Shown piece by piece: positions 11,771-20,999 of a stretch of 64,000 bases of DNA; position 1 is the stretch's first letter, and every line of letters begins with the position of its first letter. Under the pieces are notes generated by a model. It saw nothing but the letters and a program-made list of their open reading frames with translations. It was not told where the DNA came from and ran no database searches. The translations under genes and the position numbers were made by a program. The DNA is from Ceratothoa steindachneri. Taxonomy: Eukaryota; Arthropoda; Malacostraca; Isopoda; Cymothoidae. The stretch spans positions 223,150,235-223,214,234 of the forward strand of contig OZ018317.1 in the NCBI GenBank assembly GCA_963969495.1. The letters run 5' to 3'.

Positions 11771-11948
11771 ATTACGAATTTTCAAGAAATCCATAATAAT
11801 GCAATTTTTGCCTAACTAGCTCTTCATCGAAACCCTCGGAAGCTCTTCTGACATACACAAGAAGATAGATAACGCATAAAATAAGCTTCGATGAAGAGCT
11901 AGTTAGTCAAACATTGCCTTATTATGGATTTCTTGAAAATTCGTAATT
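11771..11948. repeat. Inverted repeat, arms about 60 bp, loop about 57 bp
   Basis: The left arm (11,771-11,831) starts ATTACGAATTTTCAAGAAAT. The right arm (11,889-11,948) is its reverse complement with a few mismatches. It sits immediately downstream of a decayed minus-strand PLE. The arms could be a short inverted PLE duplicate similar in style to the large palindrome at 8.4-10.5 kb, or an independent foldback element. Confidence 0.8.
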
Positions 11949-11959
11949 TTCAATAGTTC

Positions 11960-13110
11960 CCACATGGAAAAGCATCGGTATGAGACGATTACATTCTCTA
12001 TATATCTTTCGGGAAATTCACTTTCTGCGTTAATGCATCTTCTCATATCTGTACCTTTTCTATACACTTTTGTGATATATTTTCCATTAACATTTTATAC
12101 TTCGAAATCCAGAAAAGGGAGTTTGTTTTCCGTGCTTAATTCGTAAGTAAATTCTAAGCGAAATTTGTTATCGAATTATTGTTTGATGTTTCTTAGTTGT
12201 TCTTCGTTTTGGACGGTGATGTAGATGTCAACGTATCTGCAGTATGCTTGTGGCTTATTTTTAATGGTGTCAAATATATCCCCTTCGAGTTGATCCATGT
12301 AGAAATTGGTGAAGGTCAGACCAAGGGGCGGACCCATAGCCACTCCATCGACTTGCGTCCTGAACAAGGCCTCTGATGTGCAATGACCTCAGCATGTTTT
12401 TAAGATGTTTGGGTCAAGATTTATTTTTTTAGGATGGGGAGGGGGTGAGGCTATTGTAGAATAGCCACGTCGAGGGATGGTATTAGTCATGCCGGTCTTT
12501 TGGAGTGGAATATATCAATGAGGTCTGTAGACTATATGCTGTACTTTAAAGGGATGCACGGTTTTATTATTTTATTTAGGGTTTTAACTAAACACTAAGT
12601 TGGTGGCGTGACTTGTGAAATGATAGACCTAAAAGGGTTGTTCTGTTTATGTATATTGACATTTCCATAGATAGCTAGGTCTAGAATCTCCGACAATCTT
12701 TTGGAAGTGAAATCCTCCAATGAGTGCATTAGCTTCATTAATTTGACCATTAGTTTTCGTTTTTCATTCGCTTGAGTTTAGTGCTGTAACTTAAGATGTT
12801 ATTCAACCTACTGTTGTATTCTTCTATGTCTATGATGACGTAAATGTTAGATTTGCCAGCTTTTCTTATGACTATTTATTTGTTGTTTTTTAGAGCGTTG
12901 ATGGCCGTATGTATCTCTGGTGTTACGAGTTTGCTGCCATTGAAGCACCTTCGCTTGTGGCTTCCGCGCTTAGTCAGTCTTTTATGTTGGGGCTAAGTTC
13001 AATGATGGATTGTTCTTTTAGATTCAACAAGGCTTGGAAGAGGGTTTCTAGTTCAACTTCTTTGGAAATTGGATCAAATTTGGTTTGTAGGTGTGTAGCG
13101 ATCTATACCG
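11960..13110 (-). pseudogene. Decayed Penelope-like reverse transcriptase
   Basis: Read on the minus strand, conserved PLE RT blocks occur in order. [13 protein letters not shown] lies near 13,075, a region readable as LLGLSFHKSR (PLE Pro-Ile-Ser block) near 12,640, and DGVAMGPPLG near 12,340. CRYVDIYITV near 12,235 is where YVDD should be, so one catalytic aspartate is lost. ENKLPFLDFEV and TKVYRKGTDMRRC lie near 12,130-12,040. There are several stops and frame changes. It belongs to a different PLE family from the palindromic copies, covers more of the RT, and has no visible GIY-YIG module. Its 5' end lies beside a (TA)n tract. Confidence 0.85.
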
Positions 13111-13128
13111 CTACAAATGAAATATTTA

Positions 13129-13234
<106 letters not shown>

Positions 13235-13419
13235 CAAGAAGGATTGGTAACCATGACTTAAATGAGAGGTTGGTACACCCGTTCTCCCAAGCGTCCTAAA
13301 ATAAACCCATGAGGTTCATTCGTTTTGCTCGTTTGCTTCAGTAAACATATCTGTAATTGTTTAGCTAATATTTCCCGAAAGAACCCCGAATTAATGCGTG
13401 ATTCTTTTCTCATTTACAG

Positions 13420-13960
13420 AACCTTCCAACTCCGTTATAATCTATTTTCACATTTAATTATTTACCATTTTATAATCTATTTAATATTTATCAAACGATT
13501 TACCCATTTATAATATATTTAATATTTAACAAAATATTTACCAATTACTATTTATCAAACAAATTACCAATTAATAATTACCAATCAAATCACCAATATT
13601 TAACAATTACTCTTTATCAACTATAAATCAATTACTAATTGCCAATCAATTTCCCAATTATTATAATTTCCATTTAACAATTAATTTATCAAACCATTTA
13701 ACACTACCCAATCTAATTATCAATCATCAATTATTATACTCAATTTACAAATTACTATTTAACGATTATCCAATCTATTTAACAATTACTACTTATAAAT
13801 TACTTATAATACAATCTATTTAACCATTATCCAATTAACAATTATATTCTAATTAGCAAACATCATATTTTGTACTCTAATTACCAAACCATATTTATCA
13901 ATTGTAAATCCATTCTCGTTAACTCATGCAAATTTAATTCACACGCGTAATTCAATCTAA
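13420..13960. repeat. Cryptically simple AT tract
   Basis: Irregular repetition of TTTAACAATTA, AATTACCAAT and TTTATCAA words over about 500 bases. No unit of fixed length is apparent. The sequence looks like a decayed low-complexity or minisatellite array; no gene seen. Confidence 0.6.
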
Positions 13961-14580
13961 TCATAAACTAGTACTGTATAAATTAACTTTTCAATAATAA
14001 CTGTTTATTCAATAATATATATTTTTATTAACTTTGTTTTTAATACACATCTTCCCAACCTCCCTCAAATTTAGGCCTAAGGAAGTACGTCTGCAAAAAT
14101 TTAGATTTCGCGTTAGCATTTAATTTCATTCCCTTGAATAACGAAATATAGGTTTTTATGTTTATTGTAATGAGAGCTATCTAGGATATTGATGCAATAT
14201 TCATCTGAAACCTATAAATGGGGCCCAGAATAGTTTAATTATATCCCATTCATCCATTCATTCGTAATATTAAATTAATTTTCCCAGTCACGTGGGTTGC
14301 AATTTTCGGACAACGTATTCCACCTCACTCAGTTCCACTTTTTTTCTCGCGTGGACTTATATTTTTCACGAGTGACTTTTCGATACGTGCTTGTTTTCAA
14401 TCCTAAGATGACCTTAACATCTTAAAGTGATCCCTTAGCAATTTCGTAAAATTAATTATAATAAACAGTAATAAATACAAAGAGTGACCAATTTTCAATA
14501 TTTTTTTCTCATTTTTTTTACGTTCAAACGCGTGAATTGAATTTGTATATATACACACACACACTTTTATTTTTCTTTAA
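13961..14580. other. Non-coding leader upstream of gypsy element 1
   Basis: AT-rich sequence with no recognisable coding region. It may contain part of an LTR or untranslated leader of the gypsy element that starts coding at 14,581, but no second LTR copy is visible to confirm this. A short (AC)n run sits at about 14,554-14,565. Confidence 0.4.
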
Positions 14581-15276
14581 ATGGATTCTAACGGAGCCCC
14601 AAGCTACGCCCCCAACTTCTGGCACAGTAACAACAACCCAAGCATCCTCTCCCGCAACAACAACGACGTATTCATCCACCTTCTCCTACCCACGCAAGCA
14701 TCCTCCCTCATTCCCCCCCCCCACTCAACAACTCCCCTTCCCCACTCCCTCTTAGGTTCAGCATACGCCATTCAACCCACAAAATCCCATTGGCTGGTGG
14801 GAAATGGCGGAGCTCATCCTCCTACACCAGGCAGTTCTTGAGGGCCATAGAACAATCGTCGTAGCCCAGAAATTACCTCTAAGTATTTTTTTTTTCCCTT
14901 TTAAGAGTATTCTGCTTGATGGGGGTAATTTCTGGTTCTTGGATAAGGTTCAAGAGGGCGTTCATAGAGGAATTTGGGGGGTCGCAAAGTGAAGACCTGC
15001 GTATCCTTCTTGATACGCAGAAGATGGGGGGCAGGCGCCACACGCACATTCTGGACCATCTCAAGGCCCTGGCACATGCCAAGAGAGCACAGCTCGACCA
15101 ACTCGAGCCACTCATAACTGAGATATTCATGCGTGGGATGCTGGATCAAATTAAGCCAATCATACTAATGTCCTCCCCTGCGAATGTGAAGAATATGGCA
15201 AAGGTGGCTGACCCCCTGTATAACAATCCATTCGTCAGCTGGGGGAATGAAGGCACCTTGGCCTTTAAACAATGAA
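14581..15276 (+). pseudogene. gypsy-1 gag-like region (frameshifted)
   Basis: The chosen ATG at 14,581 opens MDSNGAPSYAPNFWHS, a Pro/Ser/Thr-rich start with TPLP-type low complexity. The frame is lost after about 80 residues. The capsid-like part continues in other frames: AELILLHQAVLEG near 14,804, then RFKRAFIEEFGG and RILLDTQKMGGRR to about 15,240. The last block matches the capsid C-terminal half of arthropod gypsy gag, where a conserved helix precedes short repeated modules. No zinc knuckle was found. Identification as gag rests mainly on position and this block. Confidence 0.6.
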
Positions 15277-15960
15277 AATAGGGGGCGTAGCACATCATTC
15301 AACTCTAATGTTAAGCAACACTCACATGTATCCATTCTCAGGTTAGGTCACCGACCGAGACTCCTTACAACGGGCCAGGACTCCCTCAGGATGAATCCTC
15401 CCAGGCTTCGAGTCTTTTATCCGCTCTGGAGAGGATTGAGATGGATATTCGTGCCATAAAGGTGCGAACGGGTCTTCACCGAAAGCAAACTCGTGAGTAA
15501 GACGGAGGAGACAGCCGTCGTTCCTCCCCCCCCCCCCAACAAAACTAACGAGGGAACAGCAGCACCAGAGATGAGGCACAGCAGTTTCATTTCAAACCTA
15601 GGCCTAATTCCCCCAATCCTGACAACTCTCAGGGTAGCTGCTGGTACCACTCTAATTATTGGAGCAACGCTGTCCGCTGTGTTCAGCCTTGCAGTTTTTA
15701 CCCTGCATCATTTCATGCCCACAACTTTAACCCTCATTCAGGTCGTGTGCTCATACTGCTATTTAGCATCCTTCAGGCTTTTGCTGGTACCACCTCAAAT
15801 TTGATGCAAGAGCAGAAAAATGCTCAAAGCCACGCTCGTACCATCAAAATGCTCAATCTCAACCTACCCTTACCTCACCACCTCCGATTTTACAAAACTC
15901 TAAGGGTTTCCTTACCCAACTTTCATCTTCATCACAGGAAACTTTAAACTGAATTCGCAA
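15277..15960 (+). pseudogene. gypsy-1 gag-protease junction, degraded
   Basis: No continuous frame. It contains a poly-C run at about 15,525-15,538 and scattered short frames. It lies where the gag C-terminus and protease start would be; no specific motif is recognisable. Confidence 0.4.
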
Positions 15961-17391
15961 GTGATACGTGGGTCTGCCACCTCTGCAACCTCATCCCTTC
16001 ATAAGGTCGATCCTCCATTTAGTATTCATGACCAACTCTCTGGTTAACTTATGGAAGGCGTATCCTCTCTCTCGGATTATGTGGTGTTTTTCCATGGACA
16101 TTCACCATAGCCGACGTCGACATTCCAATTTTGGGCCTCGACTTCCTTTCCGCGCACGACATTCTCGTCGCCGCAAGCTTATCGACAGAACCACGACATC
16201 AACAGTTACTGGTCCCTTCTTTCCTTCCACCAGCTCTCTCCTCTCTGTTCGTCTCCTTGCGACTGCCCTCCACTTCCAGCAACTTTTGCGTGAGTTCCCA
16301 AGCCTCTGTCTGCCTCCTTCTAAGGACAAACCTTTTAAGCACAATGTGGTGCACAGAATAGAGACGACAGGAGGACCAGTTTTCTCACGTCCCAGTGGAC
16401 CTGCCCCGGATAGACTTGCTCTAATGAAGCAGGAATTTAAATACATGATGGAGGCCGGGATTGCTTTCCCATGGGCTTCACCGCTTCGTGTATTACCTAA
16501 GTCTAATCCGGGGGAATTCAGAGCTGTAGGTGACTACAGGCGACTCAATGACTGTACAATTCCGGATAGGTATCATATGACTTTCTTATCGGAATTTAAT
16601 CCGCTCTCTTCGGTTGCTTCATTTTTTCTCGGCTCGATTTGGTTCGCGCTTTCAACCAAATCCCGATTCACCCTGATGATATCCCTAGGACGGCTATCAC
16701 CACTGCATTCGGTTCCTTCGTCATGAACATAATGCCTTACGGACTTCGTAACAGTGGTCAGACCTTCCAACGCTTCATGGATCAGGTTCTGAGAGGTATT
16801 CCTTTCGTATTTTGTTATATAGACGACCTCCTGATATCATCTTCGTCTTTAGAGGAGCATTTTTCTCACCTTCGCCAGATTTTTGCACGTTTAGATGAGT
16901 ATGGAATCGTACTCAACACTTTCAAGTGTATCTTTGCGGTCACACAGCTCTCCTTTTTGGGACACCACATTTCCCCTGAGGGAATTCGTCTTCTCGAGGA
17001 CAAAGTTGAAGTTATCCGGGCTTTTCCCCGACCTTCTTCGCGAAAGCAACTTCGTAGATTTTGTGGGATGGTAAACTTTTACCACAGGTTCATTTCCAAC
17101 ATCTCCCACATTATGCAACCTGTCAAGGAATTGCTTTCCAAGTCCAAGAAGAACCTTCCTCTTTCCTGCTCCTCCGAAGCTTGCGAGGCTTTCTCTCGCA
17201 CTAAAGAGGCTATGGCTTCCGCTGTCGCCCTGGCCCATCCTTGCCCAGGAGCTCCCATAAACGTTGCTTCGAACGCACCCGCTACTCATGTGGGTGCGAC
17301 GCTACAGCAGAAGGTTGGTGACTCTTGGCAACCTGTCGACTTCTTCCTTCCCAACAGAGGTAGAGTACGTTTTCCTGCGAATTACTGAACA
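15961..17391 (+). pseudogene. gypsy-1 protease end and reverse transcriptase
   Basis: The protease C-terminal block WTFTIADVDIPILGLDFLS lies near 16,092-16,150; the catalytic DTG/DSG is not recognisable. RT follows with HRIETTGGPVFSRP near 16,347, APDRLALMKQEF near 16,405, GDYRRLNDCTIPDRY near 16,530 and, after a frame change near 16,630, [16 protein letters not shown]. The catalytic YIDD lies at 16,816-16,827, then [11 protein letters not shown] and [11 protein letters not shown]. The second RT half is open from 16,639 to 17,385. The RNase H start reads [14 protein letters not shown], with the first catalytic Asp replaced by Asn. Length and block order match the usual gypsy pol. Confidence 0.88.
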
Positions 17392-17615
17392 TATACCTAG
17401 CCCTCCGTCACTTCGAACAATACTTGGAAGGGCGTGAATTCACTGTCTTTACCGACCACAAGCCATTGGTTAGTGCGCTCGCCTCTAGTGGCACCTCCTC
17501 TGTGCACTCTACAGTTGATACTCGTCACCTTGAATTCATCCTGCGGATGACAAACGATATTCGCTACGTTCCTGGTTCTTCAAACGCCGGACCAGATGCG
17601 CTCTCTCGCATTTAA
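17392..17615 (+). pseudogene. gypsy-1 RNase H C-terminal part
   Basis: EGREFTVFTDHKPLVSAL carries the DHKPL block with a catalytic Asp. VPGSSNAGPDALSRI follows as the usual end of gypsy RNase H (canonical N-x-x-ADALSR). One frameshift separates it from the RT/RNase H start. Confidence 0.85.
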
Positions 17616-17679
17616 TCGATTTCGGGCACGCAACTCTCCCAAACTGTGCCCATCGATCACGCGACTATAGCGCTTGTAC

Positions 17680-18355
17680 AGGAACAAGATAAAGACACGT
17701 AAACACTGCGTCACTCTTCTTAGCTTCTCGTTCGCGAAATCGCCTTGCCGGACAGTCCCTCCAGGCGGATCCTGGTTGACTATTCGTTGCCTGACTGTCC
17801 TCGTCCAATCATTTCTCTCGCTTACCGTCGGCACATTTTTGACCAGACTCACGGTCTCTCTCATCCTGGCATTCGAGCAACTCGCAAGCTCATCACAGAA
17901 CGTTATGTATGGCCAGGTATGAACGCCGACGTGGCCAAATGAACCCTCGCATGTCTGCCTTGTCAACGTGCAAAGGTTCAACGCCACACAAAGTCCCCTC
18001 TGGTTGCTTTTCCACTTCCATCGGCACGTTTTGACGCCGTTCACATCGATCTGATTGGTCCTCTGGCCTTTTCGCGTGGTTGCACTTAGCTTATCACCAT
18101 GATCGATCGTTTACCCTCTTGGCCAGAGGCAGTTCCTATCCCGGACATCAGAGCTTCCACTGCAACTCGAGCCTTCGTCTCAGCATGGGTTGTTCGCTTT
18201 GGTGTCACATCAACGATCATGACTGATTGAGGTAGCTAATTTGAATCCCACCAATGGGATGCACTCATGTCAGTGTTTAGCTCCTTTCGTCTCTGTACCA
18301 CTAGCTACCATCCCCAGAGTAACGCTAAGGTTGAACGTTTTCACAGGGCCCCGAT
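17680..18355 (+). pseudogene. gypsy-1 integrase (stops, 3' truncated)
   Basis: Zn-binding HHCC domain: THGLSHPGIRATRK near 17,848, then CLPCQRAK near 17,951. The catalytic core shows AVHIDLIGPL near 18,040 (first Asp), IMTD near 18,222 (second Asp) and YHPQSNAKVERFHR near 18,307 (Glu in VERF). In-frame stops lie after NADVAK and within the core. Similarity stops near 18,350, where the sequence becomes the start of a minus-strand I-like LINE piece, so the chromodomain/SH3 end and 3' LTR are absent. Confidence 0.88.
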
Positions 18356-19260
18356 GTAATCGAGGCTCCGCTTCGCGCACTAGCACTTTGCGTCTTAGTC
18401 AGGGGTTCCGCACCCGGAGGGGGGGAAGGGTGACAGAGGGGCCGGATGTGCCGATCTTGGATTGGTCGCTTACCGGAGTGGCAGCTGACCCATCCGTCCC
18501 CGCAGTACCCGCGGATGGAGAGGAGCCACGAGCCGCCTTTTTTTTAGGACAGGAGGGCGGGGAATGAACCAGCTTCTTCCCTCCCAGGGAAGGAGCCCCA
18601 AGGTCAGATGGGACCGGCCTCAGCAAGGCCCTTCTCCAAGAAGGAGAAGGTCCTGGCGGTCGCAGTGGCACCAGCTGGAGGAGGAGATCCCTCCCCTCCT
18701 TGTACTGCCTTGGAGACCCGAGCCGTTTGAGGAGGACCTTGTATAGGGGCGGACTCGAGTTCCGTGCTTGGTACCGAGCCCGGATTCGCCACCATGTAAG
18801 GCCCTACTGACTGAGGCTGGGTTGCCTCAAGGACCATGTCTATCTCGGTGGGGGGGGAGCTCCAGTTGGCTATCCCCCTCAGGACATCACAGGTCCCATT
18901 GGCAGCGGTGTCACGGGGGCGCCTTGACCCCCGCTAGGTTTAATATTCTAGCCAGCAGGTCTTTTGAGGGAAGCGACCGATGGGGCCTGGCTTCCCTCTC
19001 CCCCTTAAGGGGGTTTGCCCTACCAAGCCGCTTCAATGGGAAGCAGTCGGCTATGGGCTGCCTGCTGCCTTTCTTGGCAGTCCCCTTGGAAAGTAAAGGG
19101 CGGACTGCCGCTGGAAAGAGGGAGGTGTCCGAAGGCACGTCCAGACAAGGGGGTGAGGGGGAGTTCCCTACACCCGTAGGCGGAGAGAAGTAAATCTCCT
19201 CTCAGGTTAAAGTGATTTGGAGGGTTCCCTGCAGGAGCACAGGGTGGGGGGAGGGGGGGG
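18352..19260 (-). mobile_element. I-like LINE copy a: 5' UTR and ORF1 N-terminus
   Basis: One of several pieces of the same family in this window. The minus-strand reading of 18,671-18,399 gives a Pro/Ser/Ala-rich ORF1 N-terminal segment (GAPSLGGKKLVHSPPSCPKKK). Near-identical wording occurs in the copies at 28-29, 32 and 63 kb. The 5' untranslated part near 19,060-19,110 shares the phrase CTTGGCAGTCCCCTTGGAAA with the other copies. The rest of the element is missing at the junction with gypsy integrase. Confidence 0.75.
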
Positions 19261-19771
19261 TAAGGCAAACTTCCATTTTTTCTGTGGAACTGGCGGACGG
19301 GGTGCAATCCGAATTTATATCGAGGATCATCTTAAAATTAGTGACATTTTAACTCCCAAAGTACATTTGTGTAGTCTTGTTTTTTGCTTGTGTTTATATA
19401 TTACCTACTTCTCCATTTCTACAAAAGTCAAAATCGTGTTGAGGTGATTGAGGTAAAATTTAGAAAAATAAATTATCCTTCCTCTTCAAATGTTTTATTT
19501 TTTACTGTTGGGCATAACCTACAAAGTCGCTCCTTGAATAAATATGGCTATAAAACAGGACAAACAGATAAAACATTTATTCTATAAATTGCATCATCAA
19601 ACAATAAATTGAGTAACATTTTTATTGATATCACAGCAAATGATTCAACATAAAAAACCCCCAATTAAAACATAAGCAAAAATTATCAAAACAATGAGTG
19701 ATTCTTCATTTACAGTAGTCAAATACTTGGTTAAAACTTATTTGTGATTTATTGTTTACTGCTTCATCTTG
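19261..19771. other. AT-rich region downstream of the candidate terminal exon
   Basis: No gene recognised. On the minus strand, directly after the stop codon of the candidate terminal exon, an AATAAA hexamer lies at about 19,748-19,753. This is compatible with a 3' untranslated region and poly(A) signal. The remaining bases are AT-rich and unclassified. Confidence 0.35.
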
Positions 19772-19924
19772 TTAAGTATCGCCCATGTGAGGTTCCATAA
19801 GCGGGTGAGAAAATGAGGAATACGTGATTGGAAGAGGCCTGGAATGAGGGCTAGAGTCTCCCTTTCTAGTGCTTGAGGATGTTCGACGAGAGTTATTCTT
19901 CAGCTCCTTCAATGTATCAACCAC
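19772..19924 (-). CDS. Candidate terminal exon of a host gene
   Basis: On the minus strand a pyrimidine-rich acceptor (CCCGCTTCCCGCAG) precedes a 153-bp frame opening VVDTLKELKNNSRRT. It is Ser/Arg-rich and ends HMGDT then TAA at 19,774-19,772. It starts in phase 0, matching the phase-0 end of the candidate exon at 33,186-33,040. An AATAAA lies about 20 bases past the stop. The sequence is not repeated elsewhere in the window and matches no transposon protein I recognise. The product is unknown: about 50 residues of probably disordered C-terminal tail. Splicing is predicted from sequence only. Confidence 0.55.
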   Translation of the reverse strand: MVDTLKELKNNSRRTSSSTRKGDSSPHSRPLPITYSSFSHPLMEPHMGDT

Positions 19925-20106
19925 CTGCGGGAAGCGGGAATTCACGAGGATACGTACGTGAAATGGTAGATATGCTCAATAATGAATAGGAAATAAAGAA
20001 TGATGGATGATACAAAAGCGTGTAGCCATTTTATAAGCTCATAAAGGACTATAGAATGATAAAATAAAGAAGAGAGAAAGAGAGAGCAAATAATAATATG
20101 TATTTA

Positions 20107-20990
20107 CGAGGAGCGGTCAATAAGTTTTGCAATTCGGATATAAGGAAACGAGATATGAGGAAAAGTGTTTTATTATTTTTCAATATAACTACCCTCGGCT
20201 TCAATGCACTTGCGCCACTTGTCTCTGAGGCTTCGAATTCCCGACAACCAGAAATCTCCCGACTGCTGTTCAATCTACTCCTGGACGGCGAGCTGGACAT
20301 CTTCATCGTCCCCAAATTGGCGTCCACGCAGTGCAGCCTTGAGCTGGCAGAATAAAAAGTAGTCGCTAAGGGCCAGATCTGGACTGTAGGATGGATGGTT
20401 TTTCTCCTCGAATCCGCACTCGCGCAGGACAGCTTGTGCAACTCTGGCCTTGTGGACTTTGAGGACGTTGAAGTCGATCATGGGGCGTGAAGTTTCTAGG
20501 GACCCAACGGGCAGAGACCTTGGTCATGGCCAAATTGTCGTGGATGATGTTGATAACACTTCCATGTGATCTTCCGAGTTCTCGCTCGATTTCTTCGACC
20601 TTCGCCCGTCGATTTTCGAGGATCATCCTCTCCACACGGGCCACATTGTACTCGTTGGTCACGTCTGACGGGCGTCCTGGACGGGGGTCATCTTCAAGAG
20701 ACTCACGACCATGGCGGAACTCCCTATTCCAGCGAGCAATGGTTGCATAGGAAGGGGCTGTGTCGGTGTACACTCTAACCATGAGTTCATGGATCTCTTT
20801 TGCATTCTGCATTATTGAAAAATTTGTGACTGACGATCTGCAATCAGCTACTGCTTCTTAAATAGACGAGGCAGGAGCGTGCGGCTGCAGGTCCTGACTT
20901 GTCATAACTTGTCCTAACACCCCCACAAACAGCCATCCCCCTTCCTCTGTTTTGCCCTACCGATTCGCAAAACTTATTGACCACCCCTCG
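20107..20990 (-). mobile_element. Internally deleted mariner transposon
   Basis: 884 bp bounded by TA dinucleotides (20,105-20,106 and 20,991-20,992). The terminal inverted repeats are CGAGGAGCGGTCAATAAG on the left and, reverse-complemented, CGAGGGGTGGTCAATAAG on the right. Autonomous mariners are usually about 1.3 kb, so roughly 0.4 kb is missing. Both TIRs and the TA duplication survive, so it could have been mobilised in trans. Confidence 0.93.
20300..20812 (-). pseudogene. mariner transposase with catalytic core deleted
   Basis: The ATG at 20,812 opens MQNAKEIHELMVRVYTDTAP. The N-terminal paired helix-turn-helix region follows (IARWNREFRHGR, DDPRPGRPSDVT with the GRP linker, VSARWVPRNFTPHD). 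At about 20,480 the sequence jumps straight to HKARVAQAVLRECGF and NHPSYSPDLALSDYFLF, the mariner C-terminal signature carrying the third Asp of DD34D. The segment with the first two catalytic Asp residues is gone. A frameshift accompanies the junction. Confidence 0.9.
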
Positions 20991-20999
20991 TATAATGCG

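Larger units (their letters stand above)
14581..18355 (+). mobile_element. Ty3/gypsy LTR retrotransposon 1 (defective, LTRs not seen)
   Basis: The order gag, protease, RT, RNase H, integrase on one strand is that of Ty3/gypsy elements. All parts carry frameshifts or stops and no flanking LTR pair could be recognised. The 3' end is lost where integrase runs into a minus-strand I-like LINE segment near 18,355. Details are given in the sub-features. Confidence 0.9.

Noticed and set aside
18768..19193. 141-codon plus-strand frame
   Set aside because: Antisense of the GC-rich I-like LINE 5' region; the homologous regions in other copies have no conserved plus-strand frame.
20098..20778. Plus-strand frames across the mariner element
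   Set aside because: Antisense of the transposase; the minus strand carries all family motifs.
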